Source of the DNA: Actinoplanes missouriensis 431 | Lineage (GTDB): Bacteria; Actinomycetota; Actinomycetes; Mycobacteriales; Micromonosporaceae | NCBI RefSeq assembly: GCF_000284295.1 | Contig: NC_017093.1 | Span: 1,054,001-1,118,000, forward strand | Length of the DNA: 64,000 nucleotides | Reading direction: 5' to 3' | Made by a program: the position numbers and the translations under genes | Shown here: positions 33,418 through 42,080 of the stretch, piece after piece | Layout: the number at the start of each line of letters is the position of its first letter | Position numbering within the stretch: position 1 is the first letter of the stretch | Notes under the pieces: model-generated | The model's database searches: none | Told to the model about the DNA's origin: nothing | The model's input: only the letters and a program-made list of their open reading frames with translations

Positions 33418-34377
33418 ATGGCGAACACGAGTGCCCGGATGCTGCGGCTCCTGTCGCTGCTGCAGACCCATCGTTACTGGCCCGGCTCGGAGCTGGCGGA
33501 CCGCCTCGAGGTCAGCCCGCGGACCCTGCGCCGCGACGTCGACCGGCTGCGTGAGCTGGGCTATCCGGTTGACGCCAGCCGTGGCGTGGCAGGCGGTTAC
33601 CAGTTGCAGGCCGGCGCGGCGATGCCGCCGCTGCTGCTCGACGACGAGGAGGCGGTCGCCATCGCGGTCGGGCTGCGTAGCGCCGCCGCCGGCGCGGTGG
33701 CCGGTTTCGAGGAGACTTCGGTACGAGCCCTCGCCAAGGTGATCCAGCTGCTCCCGCCCCGGCTACGCCGCCGTATCGACGCGCTCCAGGCGGTCACCGC
33801 GCCCGGCGTGCTCGGTGGCGGACCGGTGCTCGACGCGGTGACGCTGACGACGATCGCGATGGCGTGCCGGGGTGAGGAACGGCTGCGGTTCGACTACGCG
33901 CCGCGCGACGGCGAGGCGATGCGCCGGCACGTGGAGCCGCACCGGCTGGTCTCGCTCGGCCGCCGGTGGTACCTGGTGGCGTGGGACCTGGACCGCGGCG
34001 ACTGGCGGAGTTTCCGGGTGGACCGGCTCAGCGGCCCGTCGCTCACCGGCGCGCGGTTCCGGCCGCGCGAGCTGCCGGGCGGCGATCCGGTGGTCTGGTT
34101 GCGCTCACGGCTGGCCACCATCCCGAGCCGTTACGAGGTGTCGGTGCTGATCGAGGCGCCGGAGGATACGGTCCGGTCCTTCATCGGCCACTGGGGCGCG
34201 GTGACGCCGGTGACCGCGTCGTCCTGCCGGCTCACCATGAGCGTGGACGACCTGGGCTGGCCGATCATGGTGCTCGGGGTGCTGTCGGCGCCGTTCGTCA
34301 TCGAGTCACCGGCCGAGCTGCGCGATCGCGCCCGCCGGGCGGGGGAGACGCTGATCAGGAACACCACGGTGTCGTGA
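33418..34377 (+). CDS. HTH/WYL-domain transcriptional regulator (YafY-like)
   Basis: ATG 33418 has GAGG upstream; GTG 33400 and ATG 33403 are alternatives. Residues 5-60 form a DeoR-like helix-turn-helix ('MLRLLSLLQTHRYWPGSELADRLEVSPRTLRRDVDRLRELGYPV'). Residues 130-200 form the WYL ligand domain ('EPHRLVSLGRRWYLVAWDLDRGDWRSFRVDRL'), followed by a WCX-like C-terminus. WYL regulators sense nucleic acids or small ligands and often control the adjacent gene. Its divergent neighbour is the DrrAB-type exporter operon, the probable target. Confidence 0.92.
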   Translation: MANTSARMLRLLSLLQTHRYWPGSELADRLEVSPRTLRRDVDRLRELGYPVDASRGVAGGYQLQAGAAMPPLLLDDEEAVAIAVGLRSAAAGAVAGFEETSVRALAKVIQLLPPRLRRRIDALQAVTAPGVLGGGPVLDAVTLTTIAMACRGEERLRFDYAPRDGEAMRRHVEPHRLVSLGRRWYLVAWDLDRGDWRSFRVDRLSGPSLTGARFRPRELPGGDPVVWLRSRLATIPSRYEVSVLIEAPEDTVRSFIGHWGAVTPVTASSCRLTMSVDDLGWPIMVLGVLSAPFVIESPAELRDRARRAGETLIRNTTVS

Positions 34378-34466
34378 TGGGACGGTTCGGCGCCCCCGTG
34401 GCGCCGAACCGCACGGTCAACGTATCGACGGGGTACGACATTTCTTCGTCACGGCCGTGCGCCGGC

Positions 34467-34973
34467 TCACAGGGATCTCCGCAGCAGCCACGACCAGACG
34501 TCCTCGGCGTCCGTGGAGCCGTAGGCCCGGCGCTTGCTCTGGATCGTGAAGCCGCGCGCCTCGTAGAAGGGCACCCCGAGGTCGTTGCCGACCACCGCGG
34601 CCACCCAGAGCTCGGTCGCGCCCAGCTCGCGGACCTGCTCGGTGACCCGGTTCAGGAGCAGGGTGCCTAGGCCGCGGCCGCGTTCCGACGGCTCCAGATA
34701 CATCATGAAGAGCTCCGCCGCGCTCGCCGCGGTGAGACCGCCCGCGGCGACGCCGAGCACCCGGCCGCCCTCCTCGACGACCTGGTAACCGAGCCAGCCC
34801 GGTGAGTCCGGCGCGATCCGCCCGGCGATCCGGTCCGGCGGGTAGAACTCGGCGAGCATGCGACCGATGTAACCGGCCGGGAGAACGCCCTGGTAGGTGG
34901 CGTGGAACGCCTTGGTGCAGATGTCGTGGATCGCCGCGACGTCGGTGGCGTGCGCCGCCCGTACCTCAGCCAT
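34467..34973 (-). CDS. GNAT family N-acetyltransferase
   Basis: 168 aa. Motif A is clear: 'AELFMMYLEPSERGRGLGTLLLNRVTEQVRELGATELWVAAVVGN', with the R-G-x-G acetyl-CoA loop, then motif B 'GVPFYEARGFTIQSKR'. The substrate is unknown. Its start overlaps the stop of the upstream acetyltransferase by 8 bp, so the two are translated together and may act on related compounds. Confidence 0.9.
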   Translation of the reverse strand: MAEVRAAHATDVAAIHDICTKAFHATYQGVLPAGYIGRMLAEFYPPDRIAGRIAPDSPGWLGYQVVEEGGRVLGVAAGGLTAASAAELFMMYLEPSERGRGLGTLLLNRVTEQVRELGATELWVAAVVGNDLGVPFYEARGFTIQSKRRAYGSTDAEDVWSWLLRRSL

Positions 34974-35511
34974 CCCGCGAGGATAGAGCCCGCTGCCGGA
35001 TGTGGTCGTCGCACCACTCGGAGCCGACCAGGAACCGTTTCACCCCGATGATGTCGAATCCGTGCTTCGCGTAGAACTTCGCTGCTCGCACGTTCTGCTG
35101 GTTCACGCCGAGCCAGCAGGTCTCCGCGCCGGTCCGCGCCGCGGTGGCGAGCGTCGCGGTCATCAGCGCCTGCGCCGCGCCGCTGCCGTGGGCCTCGGCC
35201 AGCAGGTAGAACTTGCTCAGCTCGATGCTCGTCGCCTCGTCGACCACGGCTGCCACGTCCGGGTCGGTGATCCGGTCGCAGACCAGCATGGAGTAACCCA
35301 CCGGCTGATCGTCCTCGGACACCAGCACGATGATCCGGTTCGGGTCGGACAGGTACCGGGTGAAGCTGTCGACCGAGAGGTGGGCCGCGACGAACGCGTC
35401 GATGTCCGCCTGCGCCATGCTCGGCGGGCAGGCCAGCCCGAACGTGCGGACGGCAAGGTCGTGGAGAAGCTGCTCATCGCCGAGAAGGCCATGACGCGTG
35501 GTGATCGTCAT
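34966..35511 (-). CDS. GNAT family N-acetyltransferase
   Basis: I start at MTITTRHG (ATG 35511), giving 181 aa. GNAT motif A is weaker but visible: 'IELSKFYLLAEAHGSGAAQALMTATLATAARTGAETCWLGVNQQN', followed by 'RAAKFYAKHGFDIIGVKRF' (motif B). The longer frame would overlap the divergent GH20 promoter. It is the first gene of a two-gene acetyltransferase operon. Substrate unknown. Confidence 0.88.
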   Translation of the reverse strand: MTITTRHGLLGDEQLLHDLAVRTFGLACPPSMAQADIDAFVAAHLSVDSFTRYLSDPNRIIVLVSEDDQPVGYSMLVCDRITDPDVAAVVDEATSIELSKFYLLAEAHGSGAAQALMTATLATAARTGAETCWLGVNQQNVRAAKFYAKHGFDIIGVKRFLVGSEWCDDHIRQRALSSRDG

Positions 35512-35536
35512 GGAGAAACAGTTTAGAGTCTTACGA

Positions 35537-36970
35537 GTGCGCCCTCTGACGAAGCGACTCGGCGATGTCATTCCTCACCCCGCCTCCGTGCGGCCGGCTC
35601 CGGCCGCATCGTTCACGATCACTGAGGGTACGGGTGTGACAGCCGTCCCCGAGGCCGCCGGCGTCGCCGCTCACCTGGCCGCGGAGCTCGCCCGGGTCAC
35701 CGGCGGGACGATCCCGATCGGACCCGGCGGTGCGATCCGTCTCGAGCTCGACCCGTCGCTGCCCGCCGAGGGCTACACCTGCGAGATCACCGACGACGCG
35801 GTGACCCTGCGCGGTGGCACGCCGCAGGGCCTGTTCTGGGGCGTACAGACGCTGCTCCAGCTGGCGCCGGTCCTGCCCGGCGGGGTGATCGAGGATGCGC
35901 CGCGCTACGAGTACCGCGGCGCGATGCTCGACATCGCCCGGCACTTCTTCACCGCCGACGAGATCAAGGCGCACATCGACCTGCTCGTCCAGTTCAAGAT
36001 CAACCATCTGCACCTGCATCTCACCGACGACCAGGGCTGGCGTCTGGAGATCCCGGGCTGGCCGAAGCTCACCGAGATCAGCGGGGGCGCGGGCACCGGG
36101 GTGGACGGCGCCGGGCCGGGCTTCCTCACGCTCGCCGAGTACACCGGGATCGTCGACTACGCGGCCGCCCGCTTCGTCACGATCGTGCCCGAGATCGACA
36201 TGCCGGGACACGTGAACGCGGTGCACCACGCGTACCCGGAGCTGACCGCGGACGGGCAGCCGGTGCCGCAGCGCACCGACGCCGAGGTCGGATACAGCTC
36301 GCTGGTGGCCGGCAAGGAGGAGACGTACGCGTTCGTCGAGGACGTGATCCGGACGGTGGCCGACGTGACCCCCGGGCCGTACCTGCACATCGGCGGCGAC
36401 GAGTGTCTCTCCACGCCGGCCGAGGACTACCGGGCGTTCCTGGGGCGGGTGCTGCCGTTGCCCGGCAAGTACGGCAAGCGGGCGATCGGCTGGCACGAGA
36501 TCGCCGCGGTCGAGCTGCCGGAGACCGCTGTCGTGCAGTTCTGGCGGATCGAAGCCACCGACGACGACACGGCACGGGCCGCCGCGGACGGCCGGCGAGT
36601 CATCATGGCCCCGGCCGACCGGACGTATCTCGACATGAAGTACGACGCGGACACCCGGATCGGGCTGGACTGGGCCGGTCACGTCGACGTCCGCCGCTCG
36701 TACGAGTGGGACCCGGCCGACCGCCTGCCCGGTGTGCCCGAGTCGGCGCTGCTCGGTGTCGAGGCGCCGCTCTGGTCGGAGACCCTGCGCAGCGTCGCCG
36801 ACGTGCAGTACCTGACGTTCCCCCGCCTCCCCGCGATCGCCGAGGTGGCCTGGTCACCCCGCAGCGTCCGGGACTGGGACTCGTTCCGCACCCGGCTGGC
36901 AGCCTTCGCCCCCCGCTGGGCAGCCGCCGGCGTCAGCTACCACCCGTCCGCGGAGATCCCCTGGCCCTGA
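35537..36970 (+). CDS. GH20 beta-N-acetylhexosaminidase
   Basis: 477 aa. An N-terminal GH20b-like domain (about 10-125) is followed by the catalytic barrel beginning 'YEYRGAMLDIARHFFTADEIKAHIDLLVQFKINHLHLHLTDDQGWRLEI'. The Asp288-Glu289 catalytic pair lies in 'YLHIGGDE', and 'GVEAPLWSETL' closes the site. It removes terminal GlcNAc or GalNAc. No signal peptide is evident, so it may be cytoplasmic. I chose GTG 35537: TAGAGT ends seven bases upstream, as expected for a leaderless transcript; the longer frame would run into the divergent gene. Confidence 0.92.
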   Translation: MRPLTKRLGDVIPHPASVRPAPAASFTITEGTGVTAVPEAAGVAAHLAAELARVTGGTIPIGPGGAIRLELDPSLPAEGYTCEITDDAVTLRGGTPQGLFWGVQTLLQLAPVLPGGVIEDAPRYEYRGAMLDIARHFFTADEIKAHIDLLVQFKINHLHLHLTDDQGWRLEIPGWPKLTEISGGAGTGVDGAGPGFLTLAEYTGIVDYAAARFVTIVPEIDMPGHVNAVHHAYPELTADGQPVPQRTDAEVGYSSLVAGKEETYAFVEDVIRTVADVTPGPYLHIGGDECLSTPAEDYRAFLGRVLPLPGKYGKRAIGWHEIAAVELPETAVVQFWRIEATDDDTARAAADGRRVIMAPADRTYLDMKYDADTRIGLDWAGHVDVRRSYEWDPADRLPGVPESALLGVEAPLWSETLRSVADVQYLTFPRLPAIAEVAWSPRSVRDWDSFRTRLAAFAPRWAAAGVSYHPSAEIPWP

Positions 36971-36982
36971 CCCGGCGGCCGG

Positions 36983-38191
36983 TCAGGGGACGACGAGCTT
37001 GATACGGCTGCGGGGAATCGCCGGGATTCGGGAGAGGTCGATCGTGGTGTCCTGCGGCGGCAAGTAGTAGTCGAGCCGGGCCAGGTGCTGGATCAGCGTT
37101 CCCAGCAGGGCGATCGTGATCTTCTCGCCGGGGCAGCGGTGGCCGGTGCGCGGGTCGCCGCCGCCCTGCGGGATCAGGTCGAAGTCGCCGATCTCGCGGC
37201 CCAGGAACCGTTCCGGGCGGAACGCGTACGGGTCCTCCCAGAGGTCCGGGTCGTGGTTCTGGCCGTAGACGTCGAGCAGCACCAGCGTCCCGCTCGGGAT
37301 CGGCTCACCCTGGAAGTGGAGGTCACGGGCGGCACGCCCGCCGAGGAACGGCGCGAACGGGTAGAAGCGGCGCACCTCGTGCACGAACGCCGTCGTGAAC
37401 TCGTCGTCGCCGGCGCGCAGCCGGGCGGCGTGCCGCGGCCAGCGGTCCAGAGCGTGGGCGGCGAACGCGACGAACCACGCCACCGCCGTCGACGGACGGA
37501 TGACGTTGAGCAGTTCGACCGCTGCCGTGCGAGGATCCAGCAGGACACCGTCGTCGGTGTGGTGCGCGATCACCGAGATCGGCTCCGGCGTGGGAGCTTC
37601 CGCCCGTACCCTCGCAATTGTCTTGGAAAGAATGCGCTCCTGCCGCTCGCGTGCCGCCAAGGCCCGCGCGAAGCGCGGACCCACCGTCGCGAATCCGTCG
37701 ACCATGGCGACGAGATCCCGGGCCAGGGCGGTCAGCTCACGCTCCTCTTCGGGTACGCCCACCCAGCGCGTCACCGCCTTCGCGATGATCCGGGCCGTCT
37801 CGTCGAAGAGCGAGATCTCCCGGCCGCCCCGCCATCCGGCCGCGGCCCCGTCGAACGCCTCACCGGCCAGCTTCGCCAGGGTGTCGATGCCGTCCTCACC
37901 GAGCAGCAGGCCGGAGAAGAGCGCCTTGCGGTGCCGGTGCGCCGACCCGTCCAGCGTGTGCACCGCGCCCGCGCCGAACAGCGTGTGCACGACCAGGCTC
38001 GGCAGTGCCGTGTGCCGTTCCAGGTTGCCGGCGCCGTAGAAGAACTGGGCGGCGGCGGGACCGCAGATGCCGACGGCGGGCTGTCCCATGACACGGGTCC
38101 GCACCGGCGCGCCGGAGGCACGGCGGCGCAGATCGGGCAGCCACGCGTACCCCTTGAGAGCGACGGCGAGAGTCTGATCGAGGTCGGCCAT
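36983..38191 (-). CDS. CYP152-type fatty acid peroxygenase (cytochrome P450)
   Basis: 402 aa, matching the CYP152 family by eye along its whole length: 'GSAHRHRKALF', 'ELLNVIRPSTAVAWFVAFAAHAL' where an Arg-Pro replaces the usual acid-Thr oxygen-activation pair, 'EVRRFYPFAPFLGG', 'LDVYGQNHDP', 'FRPERF' and 'IPQGGGDPRTGHRCPGE' with haem ligand Cys353. CYP152 enzymes hydroxylate or decarboxylate fatty acids using hydrogen peroxide, without a redox partner, and no ferredoxin gene is nearby. A TATACG box six bases before the ATG suggests a leaderless transcript. Convergent with GH20 (12-bp gap). Confidence 0.93.
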   Translation of the reverse strand: MADLDQTLAVALKGYAWLPDLRRRASGAPVRTRVMGQPAVGICGPAAAQFFYGAGNLERHTALPSLVVHTLFGAGAVHTLDGSAHRHRKALFSGLLLGEDGIDTLAKLAGEAFDGAAAGWRGGREISLFDETARIIAKAVTRWVGVPEEERELTALARDLVAMVDGFATVGPRFARALAARERQERILSKTIARVRAEAPTPEPISVIAHHTDDGVLLDPRTAAVELLNVIRPSTAVAWFVAFAAHALDRWPRHAARLRAGDDEFTTAFVHEVRRFYPFAPFLGGRAARDLHFQGEPIPSGTLVLLDVYGQNHDPDLWEDPYAFRPERFLGREIGDFDLIPQGGGDPRTGHRCPGEKITIALLGTLIQHLARLDYYLPPQDTTIDLSRIPAIPRSRIKLVVP

Positions 38192-38259
38192 GGCGCACGT
38201 ATAACCGGATGCGAGGACGTGAAACTAGGCTGGGACGGTTTCTCGGGGAGGACGACGGT

Positions 38260-40269
38260 TTGAGCAGGGGTGCACGATCAGCGGCGGCGCTTGCCGGATT
38301 CGTACTGGTGGCCGGGGCGCAGCTCGCCCTCGTGCTGCTGGCGCTCGGCGCGGTGCTGTGGCTGCTGCCGAGCACCGTGGCGCTGCGGGCCGGGGTGCCG
38401 CTGAGCATCGCCACGTTCGGCGCCGCCGGGTACGCGACCTGGCGCGCCCTGCACACCCGCAGGCGGCTGCCGGCCGGGGTGACGGTGACCCGGGACCGCG
38501 CGCCCCGGCTCTGGGACCTGGTCGACGCCGCGGCCGTGGCCGCCGGCGTGCCGTCCCCGGCCACCCTGGCCGTGGTCGCCGACGCGGGTGTCACGGTCGG
38601 CGAACGGACCCGTCTGCTCGGGCTCGTCGGCGGCCGCCGCGACCTGTACCTGGGACTTCCGCTGCTCCAGGCCTGGGGCCCGGATCGGTTGAGCGCCGCG
38701 GTCACCCACGAGCTGGCGCACTACTCGCCCCGGCTCAGCCGGTGGGCGCCGCTCGCCTACCGCGGGCGGGTCGCCGTCGGCCGGGTGGCGCCCCGGATCT
38801 CGCGCCGCAATCCGGCCGGGATCGCGCTGCGGGCCTGGGCCGGGCTGTACCGGCGGATCGACACGCCGTTCAGCCGTGAGCAGGAGCTGGCCGCCGACCG
38901 GATCGCGGCCGGGCACGCCGGTGCGGAGGCCGTCGCCGCCGTGCTGCGCGATCTGCCCGCGCTCGCCGGGATGCAGCGGTTGTTCCACGCGGAGTATCTG
39001 GGGCCGGGCTGGCAGGCCGGATATGTGCCGGATGACGTCTTCGGCGGGCTGCTGCGGGTGCTTGCCGCGCGGTCGGCGGAGATGGCGGTGCTGCGCGGGC
39101 AGGAGCCGGAGCCGGCCGGTCCGTGGGACACCCATCCGCCGCTGGCGGAGCGGCTCGCGTCGCTGGCGCCTCCGGAATCCTCGGACGCTGCGAAGGATTC
39201 CGATGCTCCTGGTGAGACCGTTGCTCCTGGCGAGACCGTTGCTCCTGGCGAGACCGACTCTCCTGATCAGACCGACTCTCCTGATGAGACCGTGGAGCGG
39301 GTTCCGGATCTGCCGCAGCTCGGCCGGGCGTTGCAGGACGTCGCCTATCCAGCCGGTGGGCGCACCATCGTGACCTGGGACGAGTGTCTCAGCATCGCTC
39401 GAACCGCGGAGATGGAACGGGAGGCCGAGGCCGCGCTCGCCACCATCTCCCGCGCGGTGGGCGCCGAGATCAGCGGCCCGGCGCAGGTGCTCGACCTGGC
39501 CGCCGACGGCCGGCTGCGCTCGGCGGCGGAGACGCTGTTCCCCGGCGCATCGCCCGGCGCCGCCACCGACCGGATTATCGACCTGCTCGGGCTGATGATG
39601 GCGCTCGCGGCCCTGCGCAGCGGCATCGTGCGGTGGCGGCACAGCTGGACCGGCGCGGCCGAGGTGGTCGGTGTCGACGGCGCCTACCTCAACCTCGCCG
39701 AGTTGGCGCAGGCCGCGGCCGAACCGGAGACCGTCCCGGCGGTGCGTGAGTACCTGGAGAAGATCGGTGTCGACCTCGCGGCGCCGGCCGGGGACGGCGG
39801 GCCGGCCCGTCCGGTCCTCGGCGGGCTGGTCAATCTGACCGTGGACGGCTCGCGTACCGACCTGCTGATCACGGATCTCGGGTTGTTGCTGGTGCCGGGC
39901 CTGCCCCGGGGACGCGGGCCGGAGTCGAAACGGCGGCTGGCCCGGATCGCCGCGGACGGGGTGCCGGTCACGGCGCGACCCGAACCAGCCTCCACGCCGG
40001 AGCCGGGCAGCCGGTTCCTGCCGTTCGCCGACGTGACGGGGGTGACGGCGCTGCCCGGGCGCCGGAAGGGCTGGACGATCGAGGTGCGTGACGGCGACGG
40101 GGTGACGCTGCGCCCCGCCCTGGACACGGACGAGCTGCTCGGCGGCTGGAAAGTCTGGGAGGAGACGGTGACGTTCCTCACCGGGACGCGGCCGGTGGTG
40201 CCCGCCGCGCGGCCCCCGGCGGAGGGAGTCGCTGAACCGGGAGCGGTCGATGCCCGTACCGGAGGCTAG
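38260..40269 (+). CDS. M48-type membrane zinc metalloprotease with repeat linker
   Basis: The TTG start has GGAGGA seven bases upstream, better than the ATG at 38209, which lacks a ribosome site. The 669-aa protein has two N-terminal transmembrane helices, then the M48 zinc motif HELAHY (His150, His154) with a third ligand in 'REQELAADRIA', so the catalytic domain faces the cytoplasm as in HtpX-like enzymes. Residues of about 305-350 are a low-complexity linker of APGETV and SPDQTD repeats. The remaining 330 residues have no recognised domain. Substrates are unknown; membrane protein quality control is the family's usual role. Confidence 0.82.
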   Translation: MSRGARSAAALAGFVLVAGAQLALVLLALGAVLWLLPSTVALRAGVPLSIATFGAAGYATWRALHTRRRLPAGVTVTRDRAPRLWDLVDAAAVAAGVPSPATLAVVADAGVTVGERTRLLGLVGGRRDLYLGLPLLQAWGPDRLSAAVTHELAHYSPRLSRWAPLAYRGRVAVGRVAPRISRRNPAGIALRAWAGLYRRIDTPFSREQELAADRIAAGHAGAEAVAAVLRDLPALAGMQRLFHAEYLGPGWQAGYVPDDVFGGLLRVLAARSAEMAVLRGQEPEPAGPWDTHPPLAERLASLAPPESSDAAKDSDAPGETVAPGETVAPGETDSPDQTDSPDETVERVPDLPQLGRALQDVAYPAGGRTIVTWDECLSIARTAEMEREAEAALATISRAVGAEISGPAQVLDLAADGRLRSAAETLFPGASPGAATDRIIDLLGLMMALAALRSGIVRWRHSWTGAAEVVGVDGAYLNLAELAQAAAEPETVPAVREYLEKIGVDLAAPAGDGGPARPVLGGLVNLTVDGSRTDLLITDLGLLLVPGLPRGRGPESKRRLARIAADGVPVTARPEPASTPEPGSRFLPFADVTGVTALPGRRKGWTIEVRDGDGVTLRPALDTDELLGGWKVWEETVTFLTGTRPVVPAARPPAEGVAEPGAVDARTGG

Positions 40270-40417
40270 GACAGTCTCATCCCTGACGGATGAGCAACCA
40301 TTACGTCACTTTGGGTCACAATGACCTCGGAGGTTGTTCGCTTCGCCGGCACCTGAAATGGGTAGCACGACTGCCGGGGAGGCGCGACGATCGTCTCCAT
40401 ACCCGGGGGAGGGCGCC

Positions 40418-40945
40418 ATGGCACGAGGTCCGTCGACGCTCTTCGGAGCCATCGTGGCGGTCGGGGTCGGACCGGCCCTCTGGCTCGGCGCTCAGCTCGG
40501 GACCGCCGACGTCGCCCCGAACGAGCGACCCTCGACCGTGGTGGGCGAGCAGGGACCGGAATCGGACATCGACTTCGGTGGTGTCGGCGCCGGTGAGACG
40601 CCGGACCAGGCCGACTGGATCCGGGTCTACCCCGATTCCGGCGACGACGGCGAGACCGCGCCGAGCCCGGCGGTGAAACGGACGTCGATGAGCCCGGCCG
40701 CGGTCGTCGTGACGCCCGGCTCTCCGTCGCCGTCACCGTCCTCGCCTGCCGTCGCGTCGTCACCGCCTCCGTCACCGCCGCCCAGTGACCCGGTGGTCCC
40801 GCCGAGCCCCAGCTTCGAGGGGGAGCCCTCGTCGGAGCCGTCCGCGGAGCCGAGCGACGAGGTCACCGAGGACCCGGAGCCGTCGGTGTCCGCGCCGCCG
40901 GAGGAGAACGAGGCGCCGGAGCCGTTGTACTCAGCGCACGAGTAA
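40418..40945 (+). CDS. Exported Pro/Ser/Glu-rich protein of unknown function
   Basis: 175 aa starting at an ATG preceded by GGGGGAGGG. Residues 8-28 are a hydrophobic signal or anchor (TLFGAIVAVGVGPALWLGAQLG). The rest is unstructured: a short acidic middle with 'DWIRVYPDSGDD', then long Pro/Ser runs and a Glu/Pro-rich end. It looks like a wall-spanning or surface-exposed linker. No catalytic feature. The gene has its own promoter region and ends directly in a strong hairpin. Confidence 0.65.
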   Translation: MARGPSTLFGAIVAVGVGPALWLGAQLGTADVAPNERPSTVVGEQGPESDIDFGGVGAGETPDQADWIRVYPDSGDDGETAPSPAVKRTSMSPAAVVVTPGSPSPSPSSPAVASSPPPSPPPSDPVVPPSPSFEGEPSSEPSAEPSDEVTEDPEPSVSAPPEENEAPEPLYSAHE

Positions 40946-40969
40946 GGGGGAGCCGATCGGCTCCCCCTT
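40944..40969. terminator. Perfect 26-bp hairpin terminator
   Basis: AAGGGGGAGCCG and its complement CGGCTCCCCCTT flank a central AT pair, followed by TT. It begins at the stop codon and also lies 16 bp from the end of the convergent gene, so it can act both ways. Confidence 0.85.
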
Positions 40970-40984
40970 TTCGGTTCTAGCGGG

Positions 40985-42067
40985 TCACAGGCCCAGCAGC
41001 CGGTCCAGGATGTCCCGGTAGGCGCGCAGCTCCACGCGCAGGGCCTCGGTGTCGTCGTGGCCCTTCGCCAGGGAGCCGCGCTGCTCGCGCAGTGCCGCGG
41101 TGAGCCGGTCCACCGCCTCGTCCACCAGTTGCGCCGCCTCGCCGGTGGCTGCCTTCGGGTCGTCCACGAACCGCAGCTGCACATCGCGCCAGCGGTCCTT
41201 GAGCGCCTGCACCTCGGCGGTGGGGAAGAACGGCGCCGGGCCGGCGGAGTGATCCGTCTCGGTCGTGGGGATGGGCGCGGTGACCACCTGCGGGTCCTCG
41301 AAGGTGCCCTTGTCGTCGACGGCCGCGTCGACCGGGTCGGTCCGCTCGGCCTCGTCCAGAACCTTCGGGTCCTCGAAGGTGCCGCGGTCCTCGATCACCG
41401 AGTCGGCGGCCGCGTCGCTGTCGTCGGTGTGCCGGCCGCGCGGCGGCTCGTCCAGGTCCAGCGGCAGGTCGACGTCGTCGTGGGTGTCCGCCGGGCGCTG
41501 CCCGATCGGCACGGTCCGGTCCTGGTCGCCGGTGTCGATCCGGTTCTGGGCGGTGGTGTCGATGGTGACGGTCCGGTCGGCCTCCGACTCCCGCGGCAGG
41601 CCGTCCGCCTGGTCCCGCAGCCGGTCGTCCGCGTGGTCGTGCGTGCGGGCGTCCGCTTCCTGCGCGCGGGTGCCCGCTTCCTGCGCGCGGGTGCCCGCTT
41701 CCTGCGCGCAGGTGCCCGCTTCCTCCAGGCGGCTGTCCAGCGGGACGGTCCGGTCGTCGGCGACGCCGGACGCGGCGTCGGTGGTGCGGTCGGTGGGCCG
41801 GTCGGCGTCAGGGTTTCCGGCGGGACGCGGCTCGGCCATCGCCGACGCGGCGACCGCACCACCCACAGTGGACGCCCCGAACGCGGTGGGCTGCGGTGCC
41901 GGCTCGGCGACCGGCCGGTCCGCGTCGGCAGGCCCGTGCTGCCACGGCGATCCGGCGCGCTGCTGCGGCACCACCGGTTCGGCCTGCTGCGTACGCTCGT
42001 CGTCCCGCGTACGGACGTCGTCGTGGTCCTCGGCGTTGTCCTTGGCCTCGTTGGAGAAGAAGCGCAT
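40985..42067 (-). CDS. Acidic repeat-rich protein with C-terminal 'RFVDDP' domain (360 aa)
   Basis: The ATG follows GAGGAG by about nine bases. The first 260 residues are highly charged and disordered, including three 7-residue AQEAGTR-like repeats and two GTFEDP motifs. The C-terminal 80 residues are structured: 'WRDVQLRFVDDPKAATGEAAQLVDEAVDRLTAALRE...YRDILDRLLGL'. The same pattern appears in the preceding gene product, 13 bp away on the same strand, so the two are paralogues in one operon. Divergent from the conservon by about 1 kb. I cannot assign a function; a scaffold or regulator at the membrane is conceivable. Confidence 0.75.
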   Translation of the reverse strand: MRFFSNEAKDNAEDHDDVRTRDDERTQQAEPVVPQQRAGSPWQHGPADADRPVAEPAPQPTAFGASTVGGAVAASAMAEPRPAGNPDADRPTDRTTDAASGVADDRTVPLDSRLEEAGTCAQEAGTRAQEAGTRAQEADARTHDHADDRLRDQADGLPRESEADRTVTIDTTAQNRIDTGDQDRTVPIGQRPADTHDDVDLPLDLDEPPRGRHTDDSDAAADSVIEDRGTFEDPKVLDEAERTDPVDAAVDDKGTFEDPQVVTAPIPTTETDHSAGPAPFFPTAEVQALKDRWRDVQLRFVDDPKAATGEAAQLVDEAVDRLTAALREQRGSLAKGHDDTEALRVELRAYRDILDRLLGL

Positions 42068-42080
42068 CGTCGGGTGCTCC

